A stretch of 64,000 nt of DNA, from assembly GCA_036936605.1 (NCBI GenBank), contig JAUPFV010000002.1, forward strand, positions 161,068,813-161,132,812. The letters run 5' to 3'. A program made the translations under genes and the position numbers. Source of the stretch: Limnanthes douglasii subsp. nivea (Eukaryota; Streptophyta; Magnoliopsida; Brassicales; Limnanthaceae). Below the pieces are notes generated by a model. It was not told the origin of the DNA. It was given only the letters and a program-made list of their open reading frames with translations, and ran no database searches. How positions within the stretch are numbered: position 1 is the stretch's first letter; every line of letters begins with the position of its first letter. Below are positions 48,201-59,744 of this stretch, in pieces.

Positions 48201-49159
48201 GACAGCATTCAAGCAGAAAGACACTGGCATCATGAATAGTTAATAATATACTAAAGAGCCACAGCTAAAGAGTGCACAAGGGCAAGACTCCAAGATGAGA
48301 GGAACACAAGAAAAAACTCAGCAGTTACTAAAAAATTGAGTTTCCTGGTTAGAGATATTACTTAAGCTAGTGCAATCGTGTTTGAGCCTTGAAAGAGCGC
48401 AGAGAATCTCCTCTTTACAGTGAAGGTGGAGAAAGATAGCATCTATAAGAGTAAAGTAGGAAAGTTGGAGCAAAGAGAGTAAAAGAAAACAAACCTGCAT
48501 AGTGGCTCCTCCTCTACCTTGCTGCTTATGCTCTGCCTCTACCACCTAAAATAGCATCATTTTCAGGATTGATGGGCATCACTGATTCTATTATGTACAT
48601 ATGCTTAACTTACTCGGTAAACACGTCCTGAAGCCAAGCCACGTCATGCCATCCAACGAATACGGAAGTAACATTCAGTGGTCATTACGAGAGACCTAAT
48701 AGACTGAAATATAATTTTCTAGAATTACAGAATCTACAGCAAGAAAGAGAGGATAAACCTGTTTTTTCTATAACGTTTCCCACCCTTAACTGCAAATCAT
48801 AATAGTAATAATAATTAGAAGTATAATATCCCATGGATCCTCAACAAAACTATTATGGACGCAATCAAATTCCATTTGTCGATGCTGTTTTCGGTCGATA
48901 CACCAAAAAATGTATTATGTTTAGACTTAGAATCAATGACTAGCAGTAGTTTGTGGAAATACGGTTCACTTACTTCGATGGCGTTGCATTTGACGCCACG
49001 GCGTTGGGAGACGGAGCAGGGGAAATCGAGCAGCAGACGCGTGTGGGTGGGAGTGAGATGAGAGACGAGAGAAGAAGGTGAGAGTGTAATTAGGGTTCTG
49101 TGAGGAGTTGAATAGGCGAGGAAGAGACCACGAGAGAGTCTCTTGCTTGCTTGCAGCAT
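45284..49159 (-). CDS. Elongation factor P, mitochondrial-type
   Basis: Eleven exons join in phase: 48974-49159, 48759-48789, 48614-48627, 48495-48545, 48036-48105, 47819-47885, 47650-47717, 47151-47274, 46464-46503, 45803-45870, 45284-45293 (729 bp, 242 residues). All introns are GT-AG. Residues 1 to about 60 are R/S/L-rich, like a mitochondrial presequence (MLQASKRLSRGLFLAYSTPH). The EF-P N-terminal domain follows: LRVGNVIEKTG, VVEAEHKQQGRGGATMQ, ELRDVDTGNKISLRFG; then FVEEKHFTCLYTE, TFEQMEVPLDLFGKSAAYL, GMKVALQLYDERPLSATIPK, PPMKGLTSAP, and the C-terminal VPSYLETGEEIVINTEDDSF. EF-P helps ribosomes through proline stretches. The tip residue that is a modified lysine in E. coli is arginine here (R88 in GRG). 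Exon 3 is only 14 bp and the last coding exon 10 bp. The gene looks intact. Confidence 0.93.
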
Positions 49160-50346
49160 CTTTCTTTCTTCTGTAACTGTGTATGTCTTGTGCTGTTTGG
49201 GAAAATAAAGAAGATGTCAAATCAATTGGCCCCGTTCGTCCAGCTTTGGATAACAATTGATTTGAACCCGCGGCCCATCCAAGCCAATCTGCTGAATCCG
49301 CTTTAAATAATGATAAGACCTAAGTTGTTTTTAAAAAGGCAAAGAACATGGGGAACTGAAGCCATTTTTTTATATACCGGTTTTTTATATAAAGTTTTTG
49401 GGGTTAGGAAATTTCATTAAGTTAACTTATATTTGTTTTACAATTGTTATTAAGTTATATTTTTTACATTTATGGTTATTAAAGGCGATTAAAAATAAAA
49501 ATAAAAATAAAAATAAAGAACCGTTGAAACAAAGTGACTGTTTTGATACAAAAATTAAATAAATGACACTTTTGAAACAAGTGGACAACTCCAATGGCTA
49601 ACCATGATTTTTAACCGATTTTTGGAAAATATAATCTTTCATATAAATCTCCACCTAATATTTTTTTTTCTTATTCTCCTAAATCACCAATGTTAAGCAC
49701 AAAACTTAAAATTATTAGGAACAGATGTGGGATTGATCCACTGGAGTTTTTTTTTTAGATTTAATATTTTTGAATTCGTAAAATTCGTTTTTGTAGGTCA
49801 CCCCAATCCATTCTACAAATACGGTTTTATTATTTGGATTAGCTGATCCAAAAATAATTTTATATTGGTTTGATTTTATAATTTAAAAAAAAATTATATA
49901 ATTTTTTAAAAACAAATGTATAATAACTAAATAAACAAAATAAATGCTACTAGTCATCAATTATCACAACCACATATTACAATATCTTTATCTCCATCGT
50001 GAATGCCATCGATAAAATTTTGAAATGTGGATTACAAATATGTTACAGCTTTTGGTCACAAACCTAACAAATAACATGATGTTAGGTTAAATAATAAAAA
50101 CTAATCTATATATAAAATTAATATAATCATACAAATTTATATATTATTGTGAATTAAGTTAATTATTATATTTTAATTAGTAAATATATTATTAGAAACT
50201 ATATTTACTATAAGAATTTAATTAGTAGTCAATGAAAGAACAAAATTTATATATTATTGGAAACGATAGTAATTAAAGGTTTTTTGTAATTAATAAATAT
50301 ATTTTTTATTTATATACCATTGTTATATATTTTTTTTATTTTTTGC
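49160..50346. other. Intergenic, 5' flank of the EF-P gene
   Basis: The first 100 bp hold the leader of the EF-P gene on the minus strand. The rest is AT-rich with A-runs (aaaataaaaataaaaataaa, 49494) and no gene. Confidence 0.5.
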
Positions 50347-50555
50347 CTCCAAAGGGGTAGCCGAATTGGTGAAGTAAGGCATGTTCATGATCAAAGGTCA
50401 TGAGTTCGAGTCCTTCTTCAAATGTTTTCTTGGCTGAGTCTATCACCTTGTGTAGTTTACCTTCTGACGTTGGTTTGCAGGCTATTGCATCAGATCGATG
50501 GTTTACCTTGTGCGCACTCGTTGAGTACAGTGACGGGTTCCCTAAAAAAATAGTT
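50347..50555 (+). mobile_element. tRNA-derived SINE
   Basis: Pol III promoter boxes are visible: A box tagccgaattgg (50359) and B box gagttcgagtcc (50402), about 43 bp apart. The body contains ggtttgcaggctattgcatc and accttgtgcgcactcgttga, typical of plant SINEs, and ends in an A-run (ctaaaaaaata, 50541-50551). It cannot fold into a tRNA with a proper acceptor stem. A clear target duplication was not identified. Confidence 0.65.
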
Positions 50556-50860
50556 TATATTTGTGTGTCGTGTAGGATTGGACAAATTAAAAATCTATAC
50601 TTGTCCTGCCAGTATGATCTGTCGTACAAAGCCCGACCAAGTCAGACCGGTTTGGGCTGACTTGAACCAACATTGTAATAAAACAATTATATTATTTGAA
50701 AAATTGTCAAGCTAAACTATTGTCTTATTTTTTATAAGTAGTTCAAAAACAATTTATTTTTTTAGTTTTTTAGATTTTTACCAAACTATTGTCCTAGCAT
50801 AACTGCCTTACAATGACAATGTTACATCTATCTTATCGGTGTCAACGTAGACAAAACTGG

Positions 50861-51222
50861 TAGTGTTACATGCCACTGTCAGCGTACATCGCTGCAAGTA
50901 TAAGACATTTACGTTGTTGGTGTAACTCGTTCATTGCTTTATCGTTGCTAGCGTAGACAAACCCAATAATTAGATCTTTTACAAAACCTCCTTAAAATCT
51001 TTCAAATCATAATTGAAAATAATATTCTAACACAAATCTGATAGTGTTACATGCCACTGTCATCATACATCGCTGCAAGTATAAGACATTTACGTTGTTG
51101 GTGTAACTCGTTCATTGCTTTATCGTTGCTAGTGTAGACAAACCCAACAGCTTGATCTTTTACAAAACCTCATAAAATTCTTCAAATCACAATTGGAACC
51201 AATATTCTATCACAAATCAAAC
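50861..51222. repeat. 181-bp tandem duplication
   Basis: Copy 1 is 50861-51041 and copy 2 is 51042-51222. Both start tagtgttacatgccactgtc and share cgctgcaagtataagacatt and gtaactcgttcattgcttta. They differ at several bases. No coding frame is seen. Confidence 0.85.
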
Positions 51223-52641
51223 ATATGAACACTGATATATCATTCTAAACTCAATTTTTACCCTATTTTTAACTAATTTCACGACCTAAATGAAAATCTA
51301 GCAAAAAGCAGCACAAAACTAAAAAGAAAAGAAATTAAATCCTTAAAGAGAAGATAAATAGAGAAGATGTGTATTTTTTATTGAAGAGGAAATAAAATAT
51401 TAGGATCAGAATATGAAGTTCCTTGAATTTATATTCTTGAAAGGTTGGAGGAAGAAACTGAAGTTTGAGAGGGAATTATGTTAGATTGGATTTCGGGTGA
51501 CTTAGAACTTAATTTGGGAGAACTTAGGATTTTAACTGAGGGTATTTTTAAAATAACTTGGAATAACTTATAAGTTTTTTTAGGTGAACTTAATTTGGAA
51601 TAACTTATGGTTTTAAGGGGTGTACTTTAGCATATCTCATGAACAAATCAAAACATATACAAACGTTTAAACTAGTTTTTTGTTTTTTGTTTCATTTTAT
51701 ATTTTTTAAATTTTTTTATTTAGATTTTTTTATTTTCTAAAAAAATTAAAAACTTATATTTATTATAGTTGAATTATTTAAGTTAGTTAAAATAGTTAGT
51801 TAGGCATCTATGTCGAGGTTTTATCAAGTAATTTTTTTATTTAATGTCAAAATTTGTTGTTTTTCACCTTTTAGGTATGTTATTCATCGTTTAGCAACGA
51901 ACGGTCCATGCATATGTTGTCGACACACTACGACTGATATCATGTTATGTATTCGAGATCTTATATCAATGTCTCATGTCGACGTAATATGTCGACAATA
52001 CCTTTCATATACCACGTCCAATATTGATCAATATTGATCATCCACATCGATATTAGTTATTAGATATGGTCGCTAAAATCGAATTCATACGTCAATTATG
52101 GTTGTATTTCTTAGTTTTTATTTATTATGCATTTAAATCATTTTTATTTAATATTTGTTATAAATTAATTATACGATATTAACGATTAAAGATCATATGT
52201 GCTCGTACACATCATAATGATGTTGCTCATCACTAAAAATCGGTTATAACTAATATGTTAGCCACACAATGAAGAAATATTTAGAAGTCAGTATGAGTCT
52301 TTAAAATAACATATATTAAATAAACTAACTTGGAATTGACCAATGACATCATGGATCTTTATGGTATGTCAAAACTTTTAGGAACTAATATATTTGTTAC
52401 GGTATTAGTCAACCGTGGGTTATCTGAGCTTACTCGATGACATGAATTTGCAGCAGCACACGAGGTCGGTGAGGTAACTCTTATCTTTGGGGAATTTATA
52501 GAGTTTGATTTAAGATACGTATACATGTGTTCAGATCATTTGAAGAAGTTCTTATTGGTCAACTTTTGTTTGGTAATTCTTCTTAATATTATTTTATATA
52601 GGTCGTGTCTCAAGGTTTTATCATTGTAAGTAGCCACTTTT
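51223..52641. other. AT-rich region, no gene recognised
   Basis: Only short random frames. Sequence from about 52320 may be the upstream part of the F-box/LRR remnant, but no motif can be fixed. Words such as gtcgacaatac and acatgtcgac recur near 51910-52010. Confidence 0.4.
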
Positions 52642-52941
52642 CAAGACGGACTGACTAAATTATTGGGTTGGTGCCCCTTTCTTGAAGAATTGTCCTTAGA
52701 CAAATATTATTTGTTGGATGACATTCAAGTAGACTCTAATATTTTAAGAAAATTAGCAATGACTACTGAAGACCATAGTGAACAATATGATTATCTTTTC
52801 GAGATTGTGGCATATAATTTATTCTCATTATCGGTGAAAAAAAAGTACGATGAGTTTTGTATGATAGTTGTGTTGTCTTTATCTGATTTTTGGTTTGGAC
52901 GTTACATATTTAATATAATATTGTTAAAGTTTTATGCGTTT
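52642..52941 (+). pseudogene. F-box/LRR protein remnant
   Basis: The frame reads FQDGLTKLLGWCPFLEELSL, then DKYYLLDDIQVDSNILRKLA. This is the leucine-rich segment of plant F-box/FBD/LRR proteins (CP.LEELSL..C....D, S..LK.L). The F-box itself and the FBD domain are not found, and the frame drifts into unrelated sequence after about 52850. The family provides substrate receptors of SCF ubiquitin ligases; this piece is too short to work. Confidence 0.6.
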
Positions 52942-52944
52942 TAA

Positions 52945-54976
52945 GTTTATTTTAATTGAGATACATAAATTTATATTTCATCGTTAGAACACAACTTTTC
53001 TACACGTAGTCTTAAAGCTTAAAAGATTGTAAAAAAATATTTTTCATAAAAATAAAAACTTTTCGAGAATGTACTAGTTTTAATATAATTACTTGGGATA
53101 TTTTTTTAAGATGTAATAATTAGGTTATGGGATGTAGCGTTTCTGCTTAATATCATTTTGGATGTTACATATTTAATATAATTATGGTAATTTTTTATGT
53201 GTTTTACATAAAGTTAGATTTTATCGTTTAAAACACGAGGAATATTGGCACGAAAATTAGCTTGAATATGCAAATTAAACTATGCGTTAAATACGGGCTC
53301 CCATATGATGTTGACACCCTAAAAAATTATAACAATTATGTTTCGGAGAATGAATACTATCGACATAAGGTGTCGATAATGATGGTTTATTATTTATAAT
53401 ATATATCGACGTGGATTGTCAACTACAATAAAAATATAGAATTTTATTGGCAACCAATGTCAACGTCTGGATTCGACATTAAGTGTTTTTAATATGATGT
53501 CAAAGTAATGGCACATGGTGCTAGATTAGTGGTCGAAATCTTAAACATTATCTCTCTAAAATGTTTAAACCTAATTTTAATTTAATTTCTTTATACATAC
53601 CCATCAAAACCTTCCCACATATCCACCTACAAACATAATATTACTATGATTTTTTATAAAATTGAATGCATAATGTACTACATGTACGATATAAATCATA
53701 TATGTTGTACATGTTTGATACCACATGTATATAATTGAGAATAAATCACCATATTAAAATATTTCGAATTGGTTCCAAGTTTTCAGATATTCAATCTCGT
53801 GTACAATTTAAGGCAAAAGGCATGATATGCTGGAAGAGGTGAGAGTCTGTCTCGTTGACCAAACGAGTGCATAAGATATTTTCTTATAAGTAACTTTTTA
53901 TGGGTATAACTATATCCAAAGTGTTATGTTATTTGTATCACGTTCGGATTTTTTCATATTATGTTTTTAAATTATTTTAATGTATTTGTTTTCATTTTCA
54001 CCGTTTATGAATTATTTTAAATGTTTGAATTTTTAAACAGTGTCATTAATATATATAGTTTAACAATGTCATTAAAGGCAATAATATAGTTTAACATCAA
54101 CAAACTCACTCAAGATACTATCAAATAAAAGAACAATAAGCTATTGTTACAGATATGGGACTTCAACCCTTAGTAAAGTCCGTCACTATGGTCTTGACTA
54201 AGTACTCTTTAAATTTACATATATTTGAAAATCGAATCGTATAATAGATTTGTATAGGAATGTTGTACAATAATGTTTCCAACTAATATGAAAAAAGGAT
54301 ATCGTTGTGTTCGGCTGGATCTTAACATGTAAATAATAACAAACAATACTATAAAAAATATTATGAACTTAATAAACAACTAAAATCATAAATTTATCTA
54401 CGTTAATAGAATTATTCAAGTAAGAGAAAACACATTTTAAAGTTAAAAAGTCAACAAGTCACTTAAACTAAATGTACAAAAAATACAATCAAACACGATC
54501 GTAACAACAAAACAAATATCTTGCAGTAGCATCTAGTTTTTGAAGTGAGTAATTAAATGAAATCATTTTACCCTATTTATTTATACTCTACATTTTTTCC
54601 AATTACTATAAACAACTTCATATAAAGGCAAGTCCGATATGGTTATACTTATTAGTTGTTATTTCACATGCCGCAGTGAATCTTGATGATCAAACAAAGA
54701 GTAAGTTATAGCTTTAAACTCACAATAGTCATCTATTTTTATATTTGCTACTTAAAAAATGAACTAAATCATAAACGGTGGAAGATTTCCCGCAAATGAT
54801 ATTTCTACTTTAATAAGGAAATAGAACTTTAAGGATCAAAATGTAAATAAATAAAACTTTGTATAATAAATTATATAATTATAGGAGAGATTGAAAGCTT
54901 TTTGAATAAACGAGGGACTGATGTCAAATTAGATATTTTATGCAACCGATTCTGTTACGCTTAAGTCCTTGCGCCT
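52945..54976. other. AT-rich region, probably containing the left end of element D
   Basis: No gene is seen. Around 53340-53470 the word tcgacat/gtcgata recurs in both orientations. The start of the left LTR of element D should lie in the right part but no TG start could be fixed. Confidence 0.35.
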
Positions 54977-55158
54977 ATATATAACGGCTAGGGCTGAATT
55001 GAGTAAGGATTCTGGCTTTTGAGATAAACTACTTTCATTTCTTGACTTTCTCTTTCTAGAAACTACTTCTCTCAACGTCTCTGTACTTCTCTTTACTTAC
55101 TCAATTTTACTCTACAAACTATAGAAAATCCTCACAAAATTAGTGACTTCATTAGGAC
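54977..55158 (+). promoter_or_regulatory. End of the 5' LTR of element D: TATA box and primer site
   Basis: A TATA box (tatataa, 54977-54983) is followed by about 160 bp of leader and by tagtgacttcattaggaca (55140-55158), which looks like a degraded form of the lineage's primer site (element C has tggcgaacacagtggaagg). The differences are mainly G-to-A and C-to-T. Confidence 0.5.
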
Positions 55159-56850
55159 AATCACGATTGGTGCCTATGTTGTTCCCGTTCGATTGTTTTT
55201 TCTTGTTATTGTTCAAAAAACTATTTCGATCAACAATAAATCCAAGAAACAAAAGTGAACCATTAGTTCGAACAATTATTGAAACATTAAAACATGATTT
55301 GCAAATAGAGGATTATAAGCAGGAGGAATCTATTCCAGCTCGACAAAATCAGTTGGACATTAAAATGCGAATGAATCAACTACTAGAAAAAATTACAGCT
55401 CTGAATGAGAAGTATAACTAGAAAGAATAAGAAATTTAGTCAGTTATGCTAAAATCAGAGGTGAGATAGTTGGATGGCAAAAATGATGCTGGGAAAAAAC
55501 ACATTTTGAATATTTAAGGAGCTTCACACTTCACGAAAGAGAAAAAAAGCAAACAAAGGTATATTGCGTCTAGTGACGAAAAAATAGAAAGTTCATGATC
55601 TGAGTTTAAGATGTATCGAGGATCTTTGGAATAGGAAAAAGATCAACCTAAAAAATTACGAAAGGAATACGGAGCTAGGAAGGAAAGTATACCACGATGC
55701 TTGAGGGAAGCTGATTTGTGTGAAGGAAACATGTCGAATCAATAAAACATGATGGATGATCGGGATTTATATGCTGTGATGGGAGCTAGGAAGAGTGGTG
55801 AGAATGACAATCAATATGTTCAAGGTGTTGAGTGGAAAAATTATCATTTGACAACTGGGATAAGATTTATCTCTTTTCTGAAGCGGCTTGATATTCCAAA
55901 CGCTGAAAAAATCAATGAGATGCAAGACCCTGACGACCACATTGAACAATTTTTAAATTACATGATGAATTTTGAGGACGATGATAGGTTGGTGTGTAGA
56001 GCTTTCTCTCAAACGTTCAAATGAGCAACTTTAAAATGGTACAACAGAATTCCGATGGGCTCTAGTTCCAGTTTTGGAGATTTTTATATAGCTTTCTGAA
56101 GACAGTTTGTGGGGATAAAAGAGATGCGGGCAAACAGATATAAGATAATTCAATGTAAACAAGCAGTATGAGAAAAATTGAAGGGCTATACTAAGAAATT
56201 TGTGTTAACCAAAGCTGTTTTAGATAGTTGTGAGGAGCTGGTAGCAATGACAGCATTTCGATAAGGATTGTTACCAGAAGATATAGCGAATAAAACAACA
56301 AAGCGAAGACCTTTGACTTTTGGAGCACTGATGGCTCAGGTGGAGGACCAAATTAAGGTCGAAGAGTCGAACAGAGTTCGAGGAGTAGTTGGAATTAGTC
56401 AAAAGAACTCAAGATATGTGTCAAATAATCAAGGGTAATCTTCGAATTCAGCCCAACCAGCATGTCCGAGGAACAACAACAACTTACCTCCTCAAACTGG
56501 GGGATATTCAAATCAAGCAACAAGGTACAAGTTTCATAGACCAAGGCCCAAGCAGTGGATAAGGCTTGAGTACTATGTCGATCTAACTGAAAATGTTGAT
56601 ACAATCTATGAACGGTCAAAGGGGTATCCAACTTCAAGAAGTCTGCCCCGACAAATAGGCCAGAAAATGAGCGAAATAACAAGTTTTGTAAGTATCATAA
56701 TGACATCATACATGATACTCCAAACTGTATTGCACTAAAAAAGAGCTACATATATTGATTGAGAATGGAAATTATTTGGTCTATGTGAAATGACTGAGCA
56801 ATGCGTCAAAGTTCTTTGTTGCATAGACTTCACATGCATCAAATCCAAAT
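55143..56850 (+). pseudogene. Element D gag
   Basis: N-terminal coiled part at 55270-55420 (ARQNQLDIKMRMNQLLEKIT). The core is at 55749-56400: DDHIEQFLNYMMNFEDDDRL, then TLKWYNRIPMGSSSSFGDFY, QFVGIKEMRANRYKIIQCKQ, KGYTKKFVLTKAVLDSCEEL and TKRRPLTFGALMAQVEDQIK. A zinc-knuckle-like motif CKYHNDIIHDTPNCIALKK is at 56690-56745. At least four in-frame stops interrupt it; the stop at 56097-56099 (TGA) stands where element C has CGA. Confidence 0.8.
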
Positions 56851-57860
56851 GCACATGCATAAAATTTAATGATTATTGATTTTAATGACCATTTTCTAAA
56901 AATAGCATTGGAATATTTGGATGCAGATTCAGATTGGTTGATTTTAATGGTAGTAGAGGAGCTAGTGAAACAAGGCTATGTTCGAAGTCCGTGTGAGTAC
57001 TTTGAGTCCTTGGTAATTTTCGGATGGGATACCATGACTGGCAATACTGATAGTTTTAGAAAAAGGCATGTAGTAAGCTTAGTTACTCAGATATAATGAG
57101 GAATGTCTACTCATCTATATGGTAAGAGATATTCTTTTTATTATTTTTGATGAAGATGATCTGAGAGGCACTGCAGGTCCTCAAGAAGATGTAGTGGTTA
57201 TTGGAGTAGAGATAGCTGAAGTTGAAATCCAACATATATCGATAGATACATGGAGCTCTGCAAATGTTATTTTCAAGTCAACTTATAATATAATGCGTAA
57301 TCCTCCTCATATTTCCCAATCCGAATGTACAATCATGGGTTTTACAGGGGTAACATCACAAGTAATTGAGGAATTCGATGAAGATGTGAGTTTGGGACAT
57401 GGACTTTTCAGAAAGAAGATTAGGTGTTGTTCATGGTAGTGGATTGTCCAACAAGCTACAATGTTATTTTTAGAAGATCTTGGCTGTCGAGGATGTGTGG
57501 AGTTGTGTTAACAGTTTACCAATGCTTGAAGTATGTCATCAGAGATTGCATGGCTGTCATCCGAAGTGATCAGATGGTTGCTAGAGAGTGTTATGCCACA
57601 ACTCTTCGGATTCGAGGGTCAAGCAGTGGTGATAAAATGGCTTAATAACCAACTACTGGGGTTGACCTCGGATCTCGATGAGGGGATTGATAGTCTGAGG
57701 GAAACCCCAAGTTCTTTAATAATAAGTGAAAATATAGAGGAATATGCTCTTCCTGATGGAAAAGTACTTCGAATAGGAACCTTAGTAACCCCAGTTTTAC
57801 GTTAGCAACTATTACAGTTTTTTATTCACAATTTGGATGTTTTCGCTTGAAAAATAGAAG
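56850..57860 (+). pseudogene. Element D protease and linker
   Basis: CEYFESLVIFGWDTMTGNTD (57000) leads to EDVVVIGVEIAEVEIQHISI (57190) and the active-site region IDTWSSANVIFKSTYNIM (57240-57290), with W where the usual glycine of DTGSS is. MGFTGVTSQVIEEF and VIFRRSWLSRMCGVV follow. The linker before RT has SLRETPSSLIISENIEEYAL (57700). A frameshift lies near 57424 and several stops follow. Confidence 0.75.
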
Positions 57861-59168
57861 ATGTGGTAGGAGTTGCAGTCGAAGTGATATGCCATAGCTT
57901 AACAATTAATCTGAAGGTCAAACTTGTTATATAAAAAATGCGTGTATTTTCTTTTGAGAAATTATAAACAATAATTTATGAGGTGAATCATTTATCAAAG
58001 GTCGGACATATAAGGGAGTCACAATATCATTTATGGATAGCAAACCAAGTGGTGGTTAAAAATAAGAATGGGAAATGGAGAATGTGCGTCGACTTCACAA
58101 TTCTGAATCGAACTTGTCCTAAAGATCAATTCCTCGTTCCTCCCAATTGATTGATTCCACTTCGGGAAATAAAATTTTGACCTTTTATGGATGCATTTGC
58201 AGGGTATAATCAAATTTAGATGGATCTAAAGGCTCAAGAGAGTACCACTTTCATCATGGATCGAGGCTTGCATTGTTATAGGGTTATGGCATCTGGGTTA
58301 AAGAATACTTGAGCCACATATTAGAGATTAATGAATAAAGCCTTCGCTTCTCAGATCGGAAGAAATATGGAGGTGTATATTGATGATATGGTGGTTAAGA
58401 GTCTAGCAGATTATTCACAGATTTGAAGGATAATTTTTTGAATTTGAGGGCTATTAGACTAAAGTTAATTCCTAAGAAATGTACCTGTGGAGTTCGATTA
58501 GGAAATTTTTTGGGTTATGTTATTAGCAAAAAAGGAATATAATCTGACCAATAACAACTAAAATCTTTGACATCAATGACATCACCTCGAACTATCGAAG
58601 AAGTGCAAATTTTAATATGAGGGTTAACTGCTCTTAACATAATCATTTATAGATTTTATGATAAATGTTTTCATTTCTTCCAATTACTGCAAAGACCAAA
58701 AGAGTTTGAGTGGACCTCGAAATGTGAAGTAACATTTTCGAGCATTAAATAATTACTGTCCAAGCCTCAAATTGGAGAACAACTCTCTTTGTATATTGTA
58801 GTATCAAATTTTGCGGTAAGTGTTGTGTTAATAGTGAAGATTCAGGAATTTTGAAGCCGATTTATTGTGTGAGTAAGAGTCTGGTAGCAGTAGAGAAAAG
58901 GTACCTAAAGCTTGAAAAATTGGCTTCAGATTTAGTAGTGGCTGTCAAAAAAATGTGCCCTTATTTTCAAGCTCACCCTATTGAGGTTCGAACTTTATTT
59001 CCATTGAAAAATGTTTTACAACGCCCCGATATTTTTGGGAGAATGACCAAATGTTCAGTTGAGTTGGGAGATTTTGATATCATCTTTTCACCTAAGACGG
59101 CTAACAAGGCCCAAGCCTTAGCAGATTTTCTTGTTGAATTCCATTCAAGCAGACAAGATAAAAAGTGA
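57860..59168 (+). pseudogene. Element D reverse transcriptase and RNase H
   Basis: RT blocks: VGHIRESQYHLWIANQVVVK and NGKWRMCVDFTILNRTCPKD (58000-58130), FMDAFAGYNQI with the first catalytic aspartate (58190), LHCYRVMASGLKNT (58270), GRNMEVYIDDMVVKSLADYS with an intact YIDD (58360-58420), and LGYVISKKGI (58510). The RNase H region is KPIYCVSKSLVAVEKRYLKL to KAQALADFLVEFH (58851-59150). Catalytic motifs survive, but many stops and small deletions break the frame. Confidence 0.85.
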
Positions 59169-59580
59169 ACAAAGAGGTCTTACCGAGTGGTTCGATGTGG
59201 GTAGTTCAAACTGATGGGGGTTCTAGCATTTTAGGATGTAGTACTGAAGTTCAATTAATTTATTTATCTGGTGAAACAATGTTTCAATTTATTAAATTTG
59301 GCTTTTATGCATCAAATAATGAAGGTGAATATGAAGCTGTGTTGCCTAGTTTAAGGCTTGCGAGCATCTGCGGGGCAACTTTAGTTTGTTTGGAAACAGA
59401 TTCTCAGTTAGTAGCAAATCAAGTGGCTGGAATTTCCGAAGCCAAAAAGGATAATTTAATTTTATATATTCGCGAGCTTCGGAATTTGACTTTGCTGTTC
59501 GATCATGTTACTATAGAGCATATGAGTCGATGAAACAATACAATTTCTAATTCTTTGGCAACTGTGGCATACACAGAAGG
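59165..59580 (+). pseudogene. Element D second RNase H (archaeal-like)
   Basis: An open stretch of about 122 codons has the motifs of the extra RNase H of Tat-lineage elements: VVQTDGGSS (first aspartate kept), SNNEGEYEAVLPSLRLA (glutamate kept), LETDSQLVANQVAG (aspartate kept) and IEHMSR followed by a stop. The stop at about 59531 precedes NNTISNSLATVAY, which would be the last block. It is the best-preserved domain of the element. Confidence 0.85.
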
Positions 59581-59744
59581 ATTCCATTTGATTTTATTAC
59601 AGGAGAGTCCTTCGATCTTAACCCATTCAGAACAATGCAAATATGCAGAAGAAATTTTCATCACTCGAAATGCAATCCGAAGTGATTGGAGAACTGATAC
59701 AATGGATTTTTTTATTAAAATGAACAAGATATGCAACTAGAAAA

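Noticed and set aside
50359..50415. Possible tRNA gene (A and B boxes)
   Set aside because: No acceptor stem or anticodon arm pairs properly, and a SINE body with an A-run follows.
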